Shown one piece after another: positions 29,565-38,333 of a stretch of DNA of 64,000 nucleotides (position 1 is its first letter; each line of letters begins with the position of its first letter). The notes beneath the pieces were generated by a model. The model was not told where the DNA came from. It searched no databases and worked only from the letters and a program-made list of their open reading frames with translations. Origin of the DNA: Spirosoma linguale DSM 74 (GTDB lineage: Bacteria; Bacteroidota; Bacteroidia; Cytophagales; Spirosomataceae); assembly GCA_000024525.1 (NCBI GenBank), contig CP001769.1, positions 3,319,001 through 3,383,000 on the forward strand, written 5' to 3'. Position numbers and translations under genes: made by a program.

Positions 29565-30302
29565 TTACCAGGGGCAAGTAGCCGGGGCGGGGAAGTACTC
29601 TTCACTAAAAAATTGTCCGCTTGGGCCATCCGGCTCAATCAGCGCATACTTTACGATCCGTTGGCTAGCCTGGTACACAGTGCTCGTGCCTTGATGGCCC
29701 GTAAAATCGGTCTGAGTCCAACCGGGGCAGACCCCATTCACTTTGAAGGGGGTGTCTCGTAGCTCATACGCCAAATTGACGGTGTACATGTTGAGCGCGG
29801 CTTTACTCGACTGATAGACGGCCATTTTAGTGTGATAACTGCTGCTGGAGGAGTCTGCTGCCAGGTTAAGCGAGGCCATGGCAGTTGTCACGTTAACAAT
29901 GCGCGGCTCAGGCGACCTTTTCAGTAAGTCAATAAACGCTTGTGTGACACGCACTACCCCAAACAAATTGGTATCATAAACCGCATTGAACTGATCAATT
30001 GGGGAACCAAGGGCCGATTGGGGCAATCCTCCTGAAATGCCCGCGTTATTAATCAGTACGTCCAGTATGGGCGTTTTTTCGCCAATCAATCTACGAGCGG
30101 CCTGGACTGTTTCGTCATTAGTAACGTCCAGTTGCACGGCTTCAACGTTAAAAATGCCGGCCGTATGAAGCGTTTCGGCTGCGGATAAACCATTTGCCAG
30201 GTTACGACTACCCAGGTAAACAAAGAACCCGCTCTGAGCGAGTTGTTTGACGACTTCTAAGCCAATACCTTTATTAGCTCCTGTTACTAAGGCTGTTTTC
30301 AT
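29565..30302 (-). CDS. Short-chain dehydrogenase/reductase
   Basis: The frame extends 21 codons upstream to 30365, but the ATG at 30302 puts TGANKGIG at residues 7-14, the normal SDR position, giving 245 residues. NNAG is in DVLINNAGIS, a catalytic Ser lies near VNVTTAMASLN, and the Y-x-x-x-K pair is in VYQSSKAALN. A carbonyl reductase-like classical SDR using NAD(P)H. The AraC regulator gene lies just upstream on the same strand and probably controls it. Confidence 0.9.
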   Translation of the reverse strand: MKTALVTGANKGIGLEVVKQLAQSGFFVYLGSRNLANGLSAAETLHTAGIFNVEAVQLDVTNDETVQAARRLIGEKTPILDVLINNAGISGGLPQSALGSPIDQFNAVYDTNLFGVVRVTQAFIDLLKRSPEPRIVNVTTAMASLNLAADSSSSSYHTKMAVYQSSKAALNMYTVNLAYELRDTPFKVNGVCPGWTQTDFTGHQGTSTVYQASQRIVKYALIEPDGPSGQFFSEEYFPAPATCPW

Positions 30303-30371
30303 CTTCTGTAGCTGCTTTTTTAGCAGGACAAAAGTCGCCTGTTCCAAACCAACTGACATGGACAAATCACC

Positions 30372-31250
30372 TCAAGGATTGGACAAACGATGCTCCTCAG
30401 CTAGAAAGTCAGTAATATTCTTACCTGTCCTTTTCTTAAACAGCCGTGAGAAATAAGCCGGATCGTTAAAGCCTAACTCGTAAGCCAGTTCCTTAACCGA
30501 CAAGGTGCCGTAGTGCAGCTTCCGTTGCGCTTCCTGAATAAGGCGATTGATTATCCATTCTTTAGGCGAATGGCCGGAAAACTCTTTAACAACACCGTAG
30601 AGGCTATTCGGAGTCATCGCTAATTGTTGAGCAATCGTATGCACATCATGCTGCTGGGTGAGTTGTGTTTCTACGGCCAGTGTAAAGGCTATATATTTTG
30701 ACAACTTGGCATTAGCAGGTGTTGGCTGATGATGACCTTCGAAATAAGCGCTGTTCAACTCGGTTAGTAGTGCATTGAGATGGGCTAGAATGATGTCCAC
30801 TTTCATGGGTTTACCAGGCGAATGGAGGAGCCTGAACAACATCGATAACTCCGCCTTCACTCGCTCCCAAGCATCTGGCTCGAACATAAGCGTATTTCTA
30901 TTTAAGGGATTAACCAGAAAGGGGAAAGCCTGTGGCAGCAGTGCCAGGGTATGCTCGTCAAATCCAATTTTATACTGTTGCGTATCTTTATTGGGAGCAG
31001 GATGCGCAAAAATTTGGTTAGGTGTGCCAAAGACTGCCTGCCTATTGGCAATGGTAAGCTTCTGGCCATCTAGCTGAAAGGTCTCCAGTCCCTGATCCAC
31101 AAAGACAAGATAATAATAGGCAAGTTGGTGAGGTTGAAGTAGTTTTGGCCATACCGCTTCTGGCAGGGGGATAGCACAATTTTGATTCACCGTGATGGGC
31201 AAGCGATCGTGGTGTTTAATTTGGTTTAGCAGTCCTTTGGTTTCTAACAC
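30372..31250 (-). CDS. AraC-family transcriptional regulator
   Basis: The two HTH units are clear at the C-terminus (VHTIAQQLAMTPNSLYGVVKE and SVKELAYELGFNDPAYFSRL). The frame stays open to 31352 but contains no ATG. Residues from the GTG at 31250 (LETKGLLNQIKHHDRLPITV) resemble the usual N-terminus of Spirosoma-type AraC proteins, so that start is chosen (292 residues); a TTG at 31352 is the alternative. It lies 69 bp upstream of the SDR gene. Confidence 0.75.
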   Translation of the reverse strand: MLETKGLLNQIKHHDRLPITVNQNCAIPLPEAVWPKLLQPHQLAYYYLVFVDQGLETFQLDGQKLTIANRQAVFGTPNQIFAHPAPNKDTQQYKIGFDEHTLALLPQAFPFLVNPLNRNTLMFEPDAWERVKAELSMLFRLLHSPGKPMKVDIILAHLNALLTELNSAYFEGHHQPTPANAKLSKYIAFTLAVETQLTQQHDVHTIAQQLAMTPNSLYGVVKEFSGHSPKEWIINRLIQEAQRKLHYGTLSVKELAYELGFNDPAYFSRLFKKRTGKNITDFLAEEHRLSNP

Positions 31251-31317
31251 GACTAGTCCCGTCTTTTGAGCCAGAATAACAGGAGAACCTATTTGGCTGT
31301 TCCTTTCGCGTAGGAGT

Positions 31318-31692
31318 CTTTGCGGGCCTACGAAGCATAGCCTGTATCCCAACTCAGAAGTGACCCGACGGCAATTCCGCTGGATCTACCAGCTTGGCGT
31401 TCGGTCCCTGAGCTACATCGACTCGACGGTGTATAATAAAACGGCCGAAATGCTGCCATTTCAGCAGCTAACGGGAGTCTTCGCCTTAACCGAGCCGTGG
31501 GGTTCGCTTAACGCCAGTCTGGCGGGTTATCAATTTCTGCACGATCTGAGCAAGAACCGACTGACGTTTCAAACGACCTTATCGTGGCGTCTCCTGGAAG
31601 GGTTGATGCTACAGCTCAATGGCTTAAGAAAAATGCGTCCTCATTCGGTCGTTAATTCTCGACTCACCTCTGCCGATGTTCGTTCCCATTGA
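31318..31692 (+). pseudogene. N-terminally truncated beta-barrel outer membrane protein fragment
   Basis: One plus-strand frame, open from about 31270, shows alternating amphipathic strands (RWIYQLGVRSLSYIDSTVY, GSLNASLAGYQFLHDL, RLTFQTTLSWRLLEGL) typical of an outer-membrane beta-barrel. There is no convincing start; its upstream part overlaps the 5' end of the AraC frame in antisense, and the last ~15 codons drift. It is best read as the broken end of a larger gene. Confidence 0.5.
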
Positions 31693-32092
31693 TGAGGATG
31701 AGCCAGCTAACGTCAATGAATCGTTGACTATACTCTTCCAGCACATCGAGCAGGATTAAGCCCATACTGACCGATACCAGAATCTGAACGCTAAATTTGA
31801 GCGTTATTTCACCGCGATCGACGGGAAGACATTTACCATTCCCTACCTGGAGAAAGGCACGAGCGAACCGGTAACTATACAAACCGGCGTTGTTAACGGA
31901 CGGCGCTATGGCAATGCGTGTCGCCCGCTTTACATCGATCGGATTCACCACTACATGCCCAATAGTCAGCGATTATTTAACAACCGGGCTCATGTGGTCA
32001 GCGGCCCTGACATGAACCGCTTCATGGAGAATTTCCTGAATAATACTTACCAGAAACTCATGTCAGACAAAAAGGAGATTGTGGCTTATTAA
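31676..32092 (+). pseudogene. Broken unknown gene with an internal stop
   Basis: From an ATG at 31676 the frame reads FVPIDEDEPANVNESLTILF, hits TAA at 31757, then continues in the same frame for 110 codons (RYQNLNAKFERYFTAIDGKT, TIQTGVVNGRRYGNACRPLY) to TAA at 32090. Consistent composition on both sides of the stop suggests one gene with a nonsense mutation. No family recognised. Repeat copy B starts immediately after its stop. Confidence 0.45.
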
Positions 32093-32236
32093 CGGAATCA
32101 TTCTAAAAATCATCTCCCAAATCGCCCCATTTACAAAGTAGATGAATGAACCCTCTCTCGTCTCAAACAGGAGCGTTTGTACGAGGCACAAACTTTTTAA
32201 TAGCTGCTGTCCAATCCAATTAGTAGCATACGGCAT
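32093..32236 (+). repeat. Dispersed intergenic repeat, copy B
   Basis: Contains CTCGTCTCAAACAGGAGCGT near 32157 and ends in CAATTAGTAGCATACGG, the inverted form of the CGTATGCTAC that starts the copy at 47.36 kb. Its left part (CCCCATTTACAAAGTAGAT) aligns with copy F at 60.26 kb. It separates the broken gene from the LytTR gene. Confidence 0.7.
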
Positions 32237-32277
32237 CACTTTCAGGATGACTGTATGCAATAATCACTTGATTTTGC

Positions 32278-33054
32278 TTACTCCCCCAGCCACGCTCGAA
32301 AGGCGCCTGCCCGGTCGCGGCTGATAAACACCTCCTCGTCAATCGGCGGCTTGAGATCCACTTTGAGCCGGCCGTTAAAGTGCAGATGCACCCGACCGAC
32401 TGCTTTGTTGTAGAGAATAAACTGCCGGTTGGCCCGGAAAAAGTCTTTCGGGTTCAGCTTGTCCGTCAGTTCGTCGAGGGTATAGTCCATCAGCAGGTCG
32501 CGGGCGTCATAGGTACGCACGAATGTCAGCCCGTCGCGGGCGTAGAAATAGGCCATGTCGGCCACCTCGACGGGCACTAACCGGGCGCCCTGTTTGATCA
32601 GAAACCGGTCACGGTAGTCGGGCGGAGCCGTTGGTGCCGGGCCCAGTGTAGCAAGCAACTCGCGCAGGTTGAGGGCGGGATGAGCCGCGCCGTAGAGCCG
32701 CTGCATCTCTCCAAACTTAGTCAGGCTTCGGCGCAGAGCGGCCTCGTCGATTGGTTTGAGCAGGTAATCGACGCTGTGGACCTGAAACGCCCGGAGCGCG
32801 TATTCGTCGTAGGCGGTCGTAAAAATGACCGGGCAACGGACCGCCACCTGGCTAAAAATGTCGAAGCTCTGCCCATCGACCAGTTCAATGTCGGCCAGCA
32901 GCAGGTCGGGTGGAGTTTGCGTCTGAAACCACTCGACCGACGCGGCCACGCTGTCCAATACGTCGAGCACCGTTATCATGGGGTCGTAATCCTGAAGCAT
33001 CGCCCGCAGTTGCCGGGCGGCCAAAGGTTCGTCTTCGATGATGAGTATGTTCAT
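32278..33054 (-). CDS. LytTR-family response regulator
   Basis: A 258-residue protein. Receiver domain at residues 1-~115 (IIEDEPLAARQL, phosphorylated Asp in LLLADIELVDG, TTAYDEYALRAF, LLKPI). LytTR DNA-binding domain at ~155-255 (RFLIKQGARLVPVEVADMAYF, FRANRQFILY). Last gene of a five-gene minus-strand operon, 80 bp after its LytS-like kinase. Confidence 0.95.
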   Translation of the reverse strand: MNILIIEDEPLAARQLRAMLQDYDPMITVLDVLDSVAASVEWFQTQTPPDLLLADIELVDGQSFDIFSQVAVRCPVIFTTAYDEYALRAFQVHSVDYLLKPIDEAALRRSLTKFGEMQRLYGAAHPALNLRELLATLGPAPTAPPDYRDRFLIKQGARLVPVEVADMAYFYARDGLTFVRTYDARDLLMDYTLDELTDKLNPKDFFRANRQFILYNKAVGRVHLHFNGRLKVDLKPPIDEEVFISRDRAGAFRAWLGE

Positions 33055-33134
33055 GGTCTTATGGAGTAAATAAGTAAAAAGCTACCCAAGACAACATTTG
33101 TAGGCGGAGCTTATTGGCTCAATCGCTCATTCCG

Positions 33135-34166
33135 TCAGCATCCTATAAGCGGCACCGTTACCATAAATGCCTGTTCGGTTTCCTGAATGTCGATATCGGG
33201 CTGGCCCAGCAGTCGGTACTTCTGGCTAATGGTCAGCAGCCCTTTTTTGTCGGATGCAACGTCGGAGCGGGGCCGGCGTTGCAGGTTATTTTCGACTACC
33301 AGCGTTTGATGGCCGTTACTGTACAGCCGAATCGTGAGCGGGCGGCTCGCCGAGACGATGTTGTGCTTCACCGCGTTTTCGACCAGCAGTTGCAGCGTCA
33401 GCGGGGGCAGGCGATAGCTGCGGTACGCTGGGTCGATGGCTACCTCGAGCTGCAAACCCTCATCGAAGCGCGTTTTCAGGAGGCCCAGGTAAGCGTGGGT
33501 AAAGGTCAGCTCATCATCGAGCGAGATAAGCGTCTGCTCGTTGCTTTGCAGCAAATACCGATACACCTGCGCCAGATCGCCGATAAACCGCACGGCTTTG
33601 TCGGTTTCCTGGGCTTTCACCAACGCCTGTAAGCTGTTTAGGCTGTTGAACAGAAAATGCGGCTGCACCTGCCCTTTCAGCGAATTAAGCTGCATTTCGA
33701 GCTTCGCCCGGCGCAGTTCCTCCGATGCGCGTTTTTCGACCAGCCACTGCCAGAAAAAATACCGGGCTTCATAGATGGCTCCGATGATGGTCGCGTAGAA
33801 CAAGCCGATGCCGAACATGAACAAGGGGTCGCCGAGGTCGGGCCGGGTATGACCCGCGAACAGGTAGTAGATCGTTAGCAGCAGCCGCACCAGCACCAGC
33901 CCGGCGGTGGCGGGCAAGCTTAACACCGCCAGCCAGATGATGCGCTGCCGGGTACGTTCCAGCCCAGGGTATTGTCGCTGCGCCTGTATAACCAGTGTCC
34001 GAATGGTAAACCACGACAGATAGAGCGTAAAAATACCGAACGTTACGAACCGCCAGCGGCTGACGGGGGCATCGACCAGCACATTCAGGTTGAAAAATAC
34101 CGTCCCGACGGCCCATAACGCCAGCGGGCCGATGATGCGTAGTGCCTTGTCGTTCAGGTGGTTCAT
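33135..34166 (-). CDS. LytS-like (His_kinase) sensor histidine kinase
   Basis: A 343-residue membrane kinase with three or four transmembrane helices in the first ~140 residues, and then a coiled-coil linker. The His_kinase domain begins at LKGQVQPHFLFNSLNSLQAL, with the His phosphorylation site in QPHFLFN, and ends in a short ATPase domain (LTLQLLVENAVKHNI). It is 4 bp downstream of the CPBP-like gene. Its receiver partner follows at 33054. Confidence 0.9.
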   Translation of the reverse strand: MNHLNDKALRIIGPLALWAVGTVFFNLNVLVDAPVSRWRFVTFGIFTLYLSWFTIRTLVIQAQRQYPGLERTRQRIIWLAVLSLPATAGLVLVRLLLTIYYLFAGHTRPDLGDPLFMFGIGLFYATIIGAIYEARYFFWQWLVEKRASEELRRAKLEMQLNSLKGQVQPHFLFNSLNSLQALVKAQETDKAVRFIGDLAQVYRYLLQSNEQTLISLDDELTFTHAYLGLLKTRFDEGLQLEVAIDPAYRSYRLPPLTLQLLVENAVKHNIVSASRPLTIRLYSNGHQTLVVENNLQRRPRSDVASDKKGLLTISQKYRLLGQPDIDIQETEQAFMVTVPLIGC

Positions 34167-34170
34167 GTTA

Positions 34171-34911
34171 TCAAAAAGTGTGCTCTACCGACAGCTCTAC
34201 CCATGCGCCAAACGCTACGTGCCAGAGAGCGTAATGCCCCAGCCGAATGCACAAGGCGGCCAGAAAGCCATACCGCCGGAAATACACGGCCTGCAACAGG
34301 TTCATGGCGTAGCCCGTGCCGAAGCTATAGGCGATGAGCGCGGGCGAGTCGGTGATGAGCTGTTCGAGGGGTTCTACCAGCGAGCTGAGCAATGCCAACA
34401 CCCAGAACAGCCATTCGCTACGTCCGTACTTGGGCCACATCAGCCCAACCAGCGCTATCAGCAGCGGAATGGGCAGGAAGCGGTATAGGCACTCGACGTA
34501 GAGCGCGCCCGACCCAAACAGCAGCACCGAATACGGAAACGGCTGCATAAACGGCGTTAGCTGCGTTACAGGTTCGGAGTGCAGCACCAGCTTGAACACC
34601 GCCAGGTCGGCCACGGCGAACCCCAGCCCCAGCAGCAAGGGCATCGTCCACCGCTCAACGTTGGAAACGCGCCAGTCGAAACCATCGGCGAAGCCCGCAC
34701 GCGGAGCCAGGTAGATGCCCAGAAAGCCGAGAGCCACCAGCCCCACATCATCCGGGCCAAACAGCCGCAGGTTCGGTACGTGCTGACTTGACAGCCACTG
34801 CCCTGCCAGCCACGTTACAACCGTGTACAGAACAAACGCGCCGTAAAGAATCAGGCTGACCTGGCTGGGTGTTGTGGCCCCCCGGCGAAACAAAACAGGT
34901 ACGTTCTTCAT
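34171..34911 (-). CDS. Polytopic membrane protein, CPBP-protease-like
   Basis: A 246-residue protein with about seven transmembrane helices. VECLYRFLPIPLL resembles motif 1 (EExxxR) of CPBP intramembrane metalloproteases with the first Glu replaced, and RLGHYALWHVAFG resembles the histidine-containing motifs. If it belongs to this family it is degenerate. Its ATG overlaps the stop of the serine hydrolase gene (ATGA), showing translational coupling. Confidence 0.6.
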   Translation of the reverse strand: MKNVPVLFRRGATTPSQVSLILYGAFVLYTVVTWLAGQWLSSQHVPNLRLFGPDDVGLVALGFLGIYLAPRAGFADGFDWRVSNVERWTMPLLLGLGFAVADLAVFKLVLHSEPVTQLTPFMQPFPYSVLLFGSGALYVECLYRFLPIPLLIALVGLMWPKYGRSEWLFWVLALLSSLVEPLEQLITDSPALIAYSFGTGYAMNLLQAVYFRRYGFLAALCIRLGHYALWHVAFGAWVELSVEHTF

Positions 34912-36050
34912 TTCATCAACCGATTCATCAGGCTCTTGTCGGAGCCGTTACCGTTGTTTTTGTAGAGGACGAATACGCCCCGGTTGTGCGGAAAATACAA
35001 CGCGTTGGCCTCGAACCCGACCGAACCGCCGTTGTGGCCATAGGCCGTACCCAGTTCGGTTTTCCAGTTTTCCAGCCCCAGCCCGTATTCGCAGTCCCCG
35101 TTAGGGCAACTGGGTAGCCGCGTGGTCGCCATCATGTCGGCCAGCGACAGGGGCGTTAGGAGTTTACCGCTGAACAGCCCTTCCATGAACCGGGCAATGT
35201 CAGCAGCCGTCGAGATAATGCCGCCGTCGGCTTCGCCATCGCTGTCGGAGCGGTCCCAGTGACTCACGTCGAACAACCGCCCATTGCCGTAGAGGTCAGC
35301 GTAGCCGCGCACGACGTTGCGGTCGTTGCGTACCTCCAGGTATGTGTCGGTCAGGGCCAGCGGTCGGAAAATCCACTCGTTGAACACCTCGTGCAGGTGT
35401 TTGCCGGTTTTTTGCTCCACAATCTGCCCCAGCAGCCAGAAACCCGCGTTGCTGTAGCGAAACTGCGTACCGGGCGAAAAGTGAAGTGGTTTGCCATAGA
35501 CGTACTCAGTCAGCAGGTCGTCAATGGTCATAGTAAACCGCGCCTGGTAGTCGCTGACGATGCTCAACTGGTAGCGCAGACTACCGTTGGGTGGGTCCAC
35601 GATGCCGCTGGTGTGGTTAAGCAGTTGCCGGACGGTAATCTGGTCGGCCCGGGGAATGCGGCCCGCCGTTTTAGGCAGTAGTTGGGCCAGGTTATCGGTC
35701 AGGCGAATTTGCCCCTTTTCCTGGAGTTTCAGCACGGCCACACTGGTGAATATCTTGGTGATGCTGCCCACCCGGAAGGGATCGCAGACACGCAGGTCGG
35801 TCTGGTGTTCGAGGTTGGATTTGCCTACCGCACCCACCCACAGGCTTTCGCCGGGCCGTTGAATCAGCAGCAAACTACCCGGCGAGCCGGTACGTTGACG
35901 GTATTGCTGCAATTCGGTCAGGTACGTCCCGTTTTTCGGATGCGTGGCGTAGGCGTTCGGGGTGCAGGGCTGGGTTTGCGCCTGCGGTACGTCGAGTTGT
36001 TCACAGGCCAGCAGGCCCGTCAGCGCGAGAAGCGAAAGGGTCGTTTTCAT
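34908..36050 (-). CDS. Serine hydrolase lipoprotein (class C beta-lactamase fold)
   Basis: A 380-residue protein with a lipobox at Cys16 (TGLLAC). The SxxK pair is Ser96/Lys99 (VGSITKIFTSVAV), Y-x-N is Tyr199-Ser200-Asn201, and GHNGGSVG carries the HxG motif near residue 345. This is the family of esterases, D-Ala-D-Ala peptidases and beta-lactamase-like enzymes; true beta-lactamase activity cannot be judged. It is coupled to the CPBP-like gene. Confidence 0.9.
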   Translation of the reverse strand: MKTTLSLLALTGLLACEQLDVPQAQTQPCTPNAYATHPKNGTYLTELQQYRQRTGSPGSLLLIQRPGESLWVGAVGKSNLEHQTDLRVCDPFRVGSITKIFTSVAVLKLQEKGQIRLTDNLAQLLPKTAGRIPRADQITVRQLLNHTSGIVDPPNGSLRYQLSIVSDYQARFTMTIDDLLTEYVYGKPLHFSPGTQFRYSNAGFWLLGQIVEQKTGKHLHEVFNEWIFRPLALTDTYLEVRNDRNVVRGYADLYGNGRLFDVSHWDRSDSDGEADGGIISTAADIARFMEGLFSGKLLTPLSLADMMATTRLPSCPNGDCEYGLGLENWKTELGTAYGHNGGSVGFEANALYFPHNRGVFVLYKNNGNGSDKSLMNRLMK

Positions 36051-36062
36051 GACAGGAGGAGG

Positions 36063-36665
36063 TTAGCGATTGAGCAATACGCGGGTGCCAACGTGCAGGG
36101 CGGAGTGGGGCAACAGCGGTACGCCCCGGTTGCTGAAGGGCGTCTCGGCGAAGAGTTCGTAGCGGGTGAAGACGCTGACCGGTGTGGGCGTGTGCAGTCC
36201 GAACCGGTAGCCCAGCCCCGCACTGAGCGACGGCATGGCCCGCAGCATGAAGCTCGACGCGGGCCGGAACTCACCCGCCCCGTCAGGCTGGTAGCTCCGC
36301 AGATGTTGCGAAAGGCCCAGCACACCTACGCCCACCAACCCCTCGGCGTAGACCGGCCCGAAAAACTTTCGGTAGCCGAATTCGGTGCTCACAAACAGCC
36401 CGGTTTGCAACGCCCGGTGGTGATAAAACCCCAAGTTGACCGTTTGCAACAGTTGCGAGCCGGGCCGGTTGCGGTAATAAAACTCGGTGCCCACCCGCAG
36501 CCCGAAGTTGGGGTTCTTCAAAAAGCCCCGAAAGGTGGGCAGACTCACCGAGTGCGCGAACACCGAGACCGTAACCGGCACGCCCGAAGCGGATGGGGGT
36601 GCGTCCTGTGCTGAAGCAGCCCCGACGGTTAATACGGTCAGGGCCAGTACGTGTAGAAAGTTCAT
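36063..36665 (-). CDS. Secreted outer-membrane protein, first gene of the LytS/LytTR operon
   Basis: The frame extends to 36707, but the ATG at 36665 gives a normal signal peptide (ending ASAQ, ~20 residues), for 200 residues. Repeated amphipathic strands (FGLRVGTEFYYRNRP, TVNLGFYHHRALQTGLF, SLSAGLGYRFGL) end with GTRVLLNR, which looks like a small beta-barrel protein. It lies 12 bp upstream of the serine hydrolase gene, so five genes (36665 to 32278) form one operon. Confidence 0.7.
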   Translation of the reverse strand: MNFLHVLALTVLTVGAASAQDAPPSASGVPVTVSVFAHSVSLPTFRGFLKNPNFGLRVGTEFYYRNRPGSQLLQTVNLGFYHHRALQTGLFVSTEFGYRKFFGPVYAEGLVGVGVLGLSQHLRSYQPDGAGEFRPASSFMLRAMPSLSAGLGYRFGLHTPTPVSVFTRYELFAETPFSNRGVPLLPHSALHVGTRVLLNR

Positions 36666-36779
36666 GCGTTTTTGTTGTTTGCTTAACGGCCCAAAATTAT
36701 GCCCCACCCTGCCGAAGCAGAACGGGGCGCGGTTGAAAGGTCGGAAACCAAATCCGAACCGTTGAAATAGCGGGCTGAA

Positions 36780-36950
36780 TCACCGTTCCCCTCCATAGCG
36801 AGTCTGCACCAGCCCCGTTGGAAATGTGCGCGTGCCAAGGGGCCGCAGATGCAAATCGTGCGGTAGCGGCCCAAACAGCGGCAGACCTTGCCCAAGCAGC
36901 ACGGGAAGGCGTGTGAGGGCGAACTCGTCACCACCTCGGCGCGGGCAGCA
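36780..36950 (-). pseudogene. C-terminal fragment of a RibD_C/dihydrofolate-reductase-like gene
   Basis: A minus-strand frame ending in TGA at 36780 reads DEFALTRLPVLLGQGLPLFG and RTFPTGLVQTRYGGER, the C-terminal signature of RibD_C / DHFR-like reductases ('P.LLG.G..LF'). Nothing of the preceding ~130 residues is present upstream, so only the tail survives. Confidence 0.65.
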
Positions 36951-37048
36951 GGAATCAGATGAGCGTGGACACCAACTAAAAGTTGAAAAGTGGTTCCATG
37001 AATTTTTGTTGTTTACTGGTCAAGAGAGGATCATAGGGCCAGCGTTAA

Positions 37049-37957
37049 TCACCAGCGCGGGCCGTGCTGAAACTGTCCTGAGTAGGTGCCACCTGCTCCG
37101 CTGACGGTCTTACTAACGACCCGGCCATCAGCTCCGAATGTATACCGGTAGGTTTGCGTATGTTCGGAGAGTTCCTGTCCGCTGGCGTTCAGCATACGTC
37201 GACTACCAGGGTTATTAGTTTGGAAACGCACACCCGGCAGGTAGGGATACGACAGCAGGGCCTGCTCGACGGTTGCGGGCTGGTTGTCATACTGGCTAAA
37301 CAGGATGCGTGAACTAAACGTGAAGTCAGCCTCGCCCGCCGGTTTTGTCCATTCCTGTATGTCGGCCAGGTTACCTTTACTATCGTAGCTGAAGCGTTTC
37401 CGCACCTGGCGAGTCACGGGCAACACATGGCTTTCGGTTTGTTCTAGCAGCCGCCCCTGCGTAATCTGGAATTGGTAGGTACCCATCAGGTTACCCGCTA
37501 CGGTGTATTCCTTAGCTTCGAGGGGCAGGCCGTTGGCATACCGGTACTCTACGTAGCGAATCGGGCGGGTGGCGTCGCTGACGGTCAGGCGTTGCAACTG
37601 TCCATCGGCTACGTACTGAAAATCATACAGCAATCGTGACACGGTGCTGGTGCCCTGCACCGAATTCCACTGGCTGAGGTAGCGCACCCACTGCCCGGCG
37701 GCATCGTGCGTCCACTCCTGCACGTCGAAGGCCGACCAGCTTAGGCGCGTGGTACCGAGCGAGATACCCACGTCGTTGCCCGGCGTAGTGGTACTGTTGC
37801 CCGGTGGGGTAACCGTGCCGCTGCCGGGGGGCGTAACTCCCTGTCCGGGCTGCTCGGTGATGGGTACGGGCGTTGGGGCGGGTGAGCAGGCCGAAAGCAG
37901 GGCGGCAAAACCCAGCCCAACGAAAAGCAGGGATTGTTTAGCGATCATAGCGTTCAT
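37049..37957 (-). CDS. Lipoprotein of unknown function with a YD-repeat-like beta body
   Basis: The ATG at 37957 (302 residues) is chosen over one 11 codons upstream. The lipobox is ALLSAC. A Pro/Gly/Thr-rich spacer follows, then a beta-rich body with RHS/YD-like strands (YDFQYVADGQLQRLTV, RFSYDSKGNLADIQEW, YRYTFGADGRVVSKTV). Similar Bacteroidota proteins are surface lipoproteins of unknown role. It is monocistronic. Confidence 0.65.
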   Translation of the reverse strand: MNAMIAKQSLLFVGLGFAALLSACSPAPTPVPITEQPGQGVTPPGSGTVTPPGNSTTTPGNDVGISLGTTRLSWSAFDVQEWTHDAAGQWVRYLSQWNSVQGTSTVSRLLYDFQYVADGQLQRLTVSDATRPIRYVEYRYANGLPLEAKEYTVAGNLMGTYQFQITQGRLLEQTESHVLPVTRQVRKRFSYDSKGNLADIQEWTKPAGEADFTFSSRILFSQYDNQPATVEQALLSYPYLPGVRFQTNNPGSRRMLNASGQELSEHTQTYRYTFGADGRVVSKTVSGAGGTYSGQFQHGPRW

Positions 37958-38207
37958 GTTCTGTTGTTGAATAGGTTTGTTTTCTTTCAAAAAGACGCGG
38001 CAAACCTATCAACCACTTGGCAGGTAACAACTGAATCGATGGTTGAACCAACGGAAAAGCCAGCCGACACGTCGAAAAAACAGGGCGAACTGGCTGATAC
38101 TTAGCATGCAGGTGATTTTCGCCCTACAGGTTCATTTTTTAAAATAACGCCCTGGTTAAGCCCAAATCCTGCTTTTGAGCTACATGATTATTTCGCCTTT
38201 TATTCTT

Positions 38208-38333
38208 CGCTATGCAACGGATAGCCGTTGACAGGTATTAAAAAATTTCAGAAGCAGATATATTCACCCTCTTTGCGTCTCAAGCAGGAGCGTTTTAGGA
38301 GAATGTGCTTTCTTTAATATAAGGCGTATTGTT
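38208..38333 (+). repeat. Dispersed intergenic repeat, copy C
   Basis: Begins CGCTATGCAACGGATAG and GTTGACAGGTATTAAA, then AGAAGCAGATATATTC and CGTCTCAAGCAGGAGCGTTT. Its first ~50 bp match the two halves of the copy split by IS21. The right end appears cut off by the IS3 remnant that starts at 38334. Confidence 0.7.

Noticed and set aside
32142..32324. 60-codon frame across repeat copy B
   Set aside because: Its conserved part is explained by the DNA repeat; the remainder overlaps the antisense LytTR gene.
35682..36614. 310-codon plus-strand frame
   Set aside because: It is antisense to the serine hydrolase and outer-membrane protein genes and comes from their GC-rich codons; composition (Gln, Arg, Gly-rich) is that of a shadow frame.
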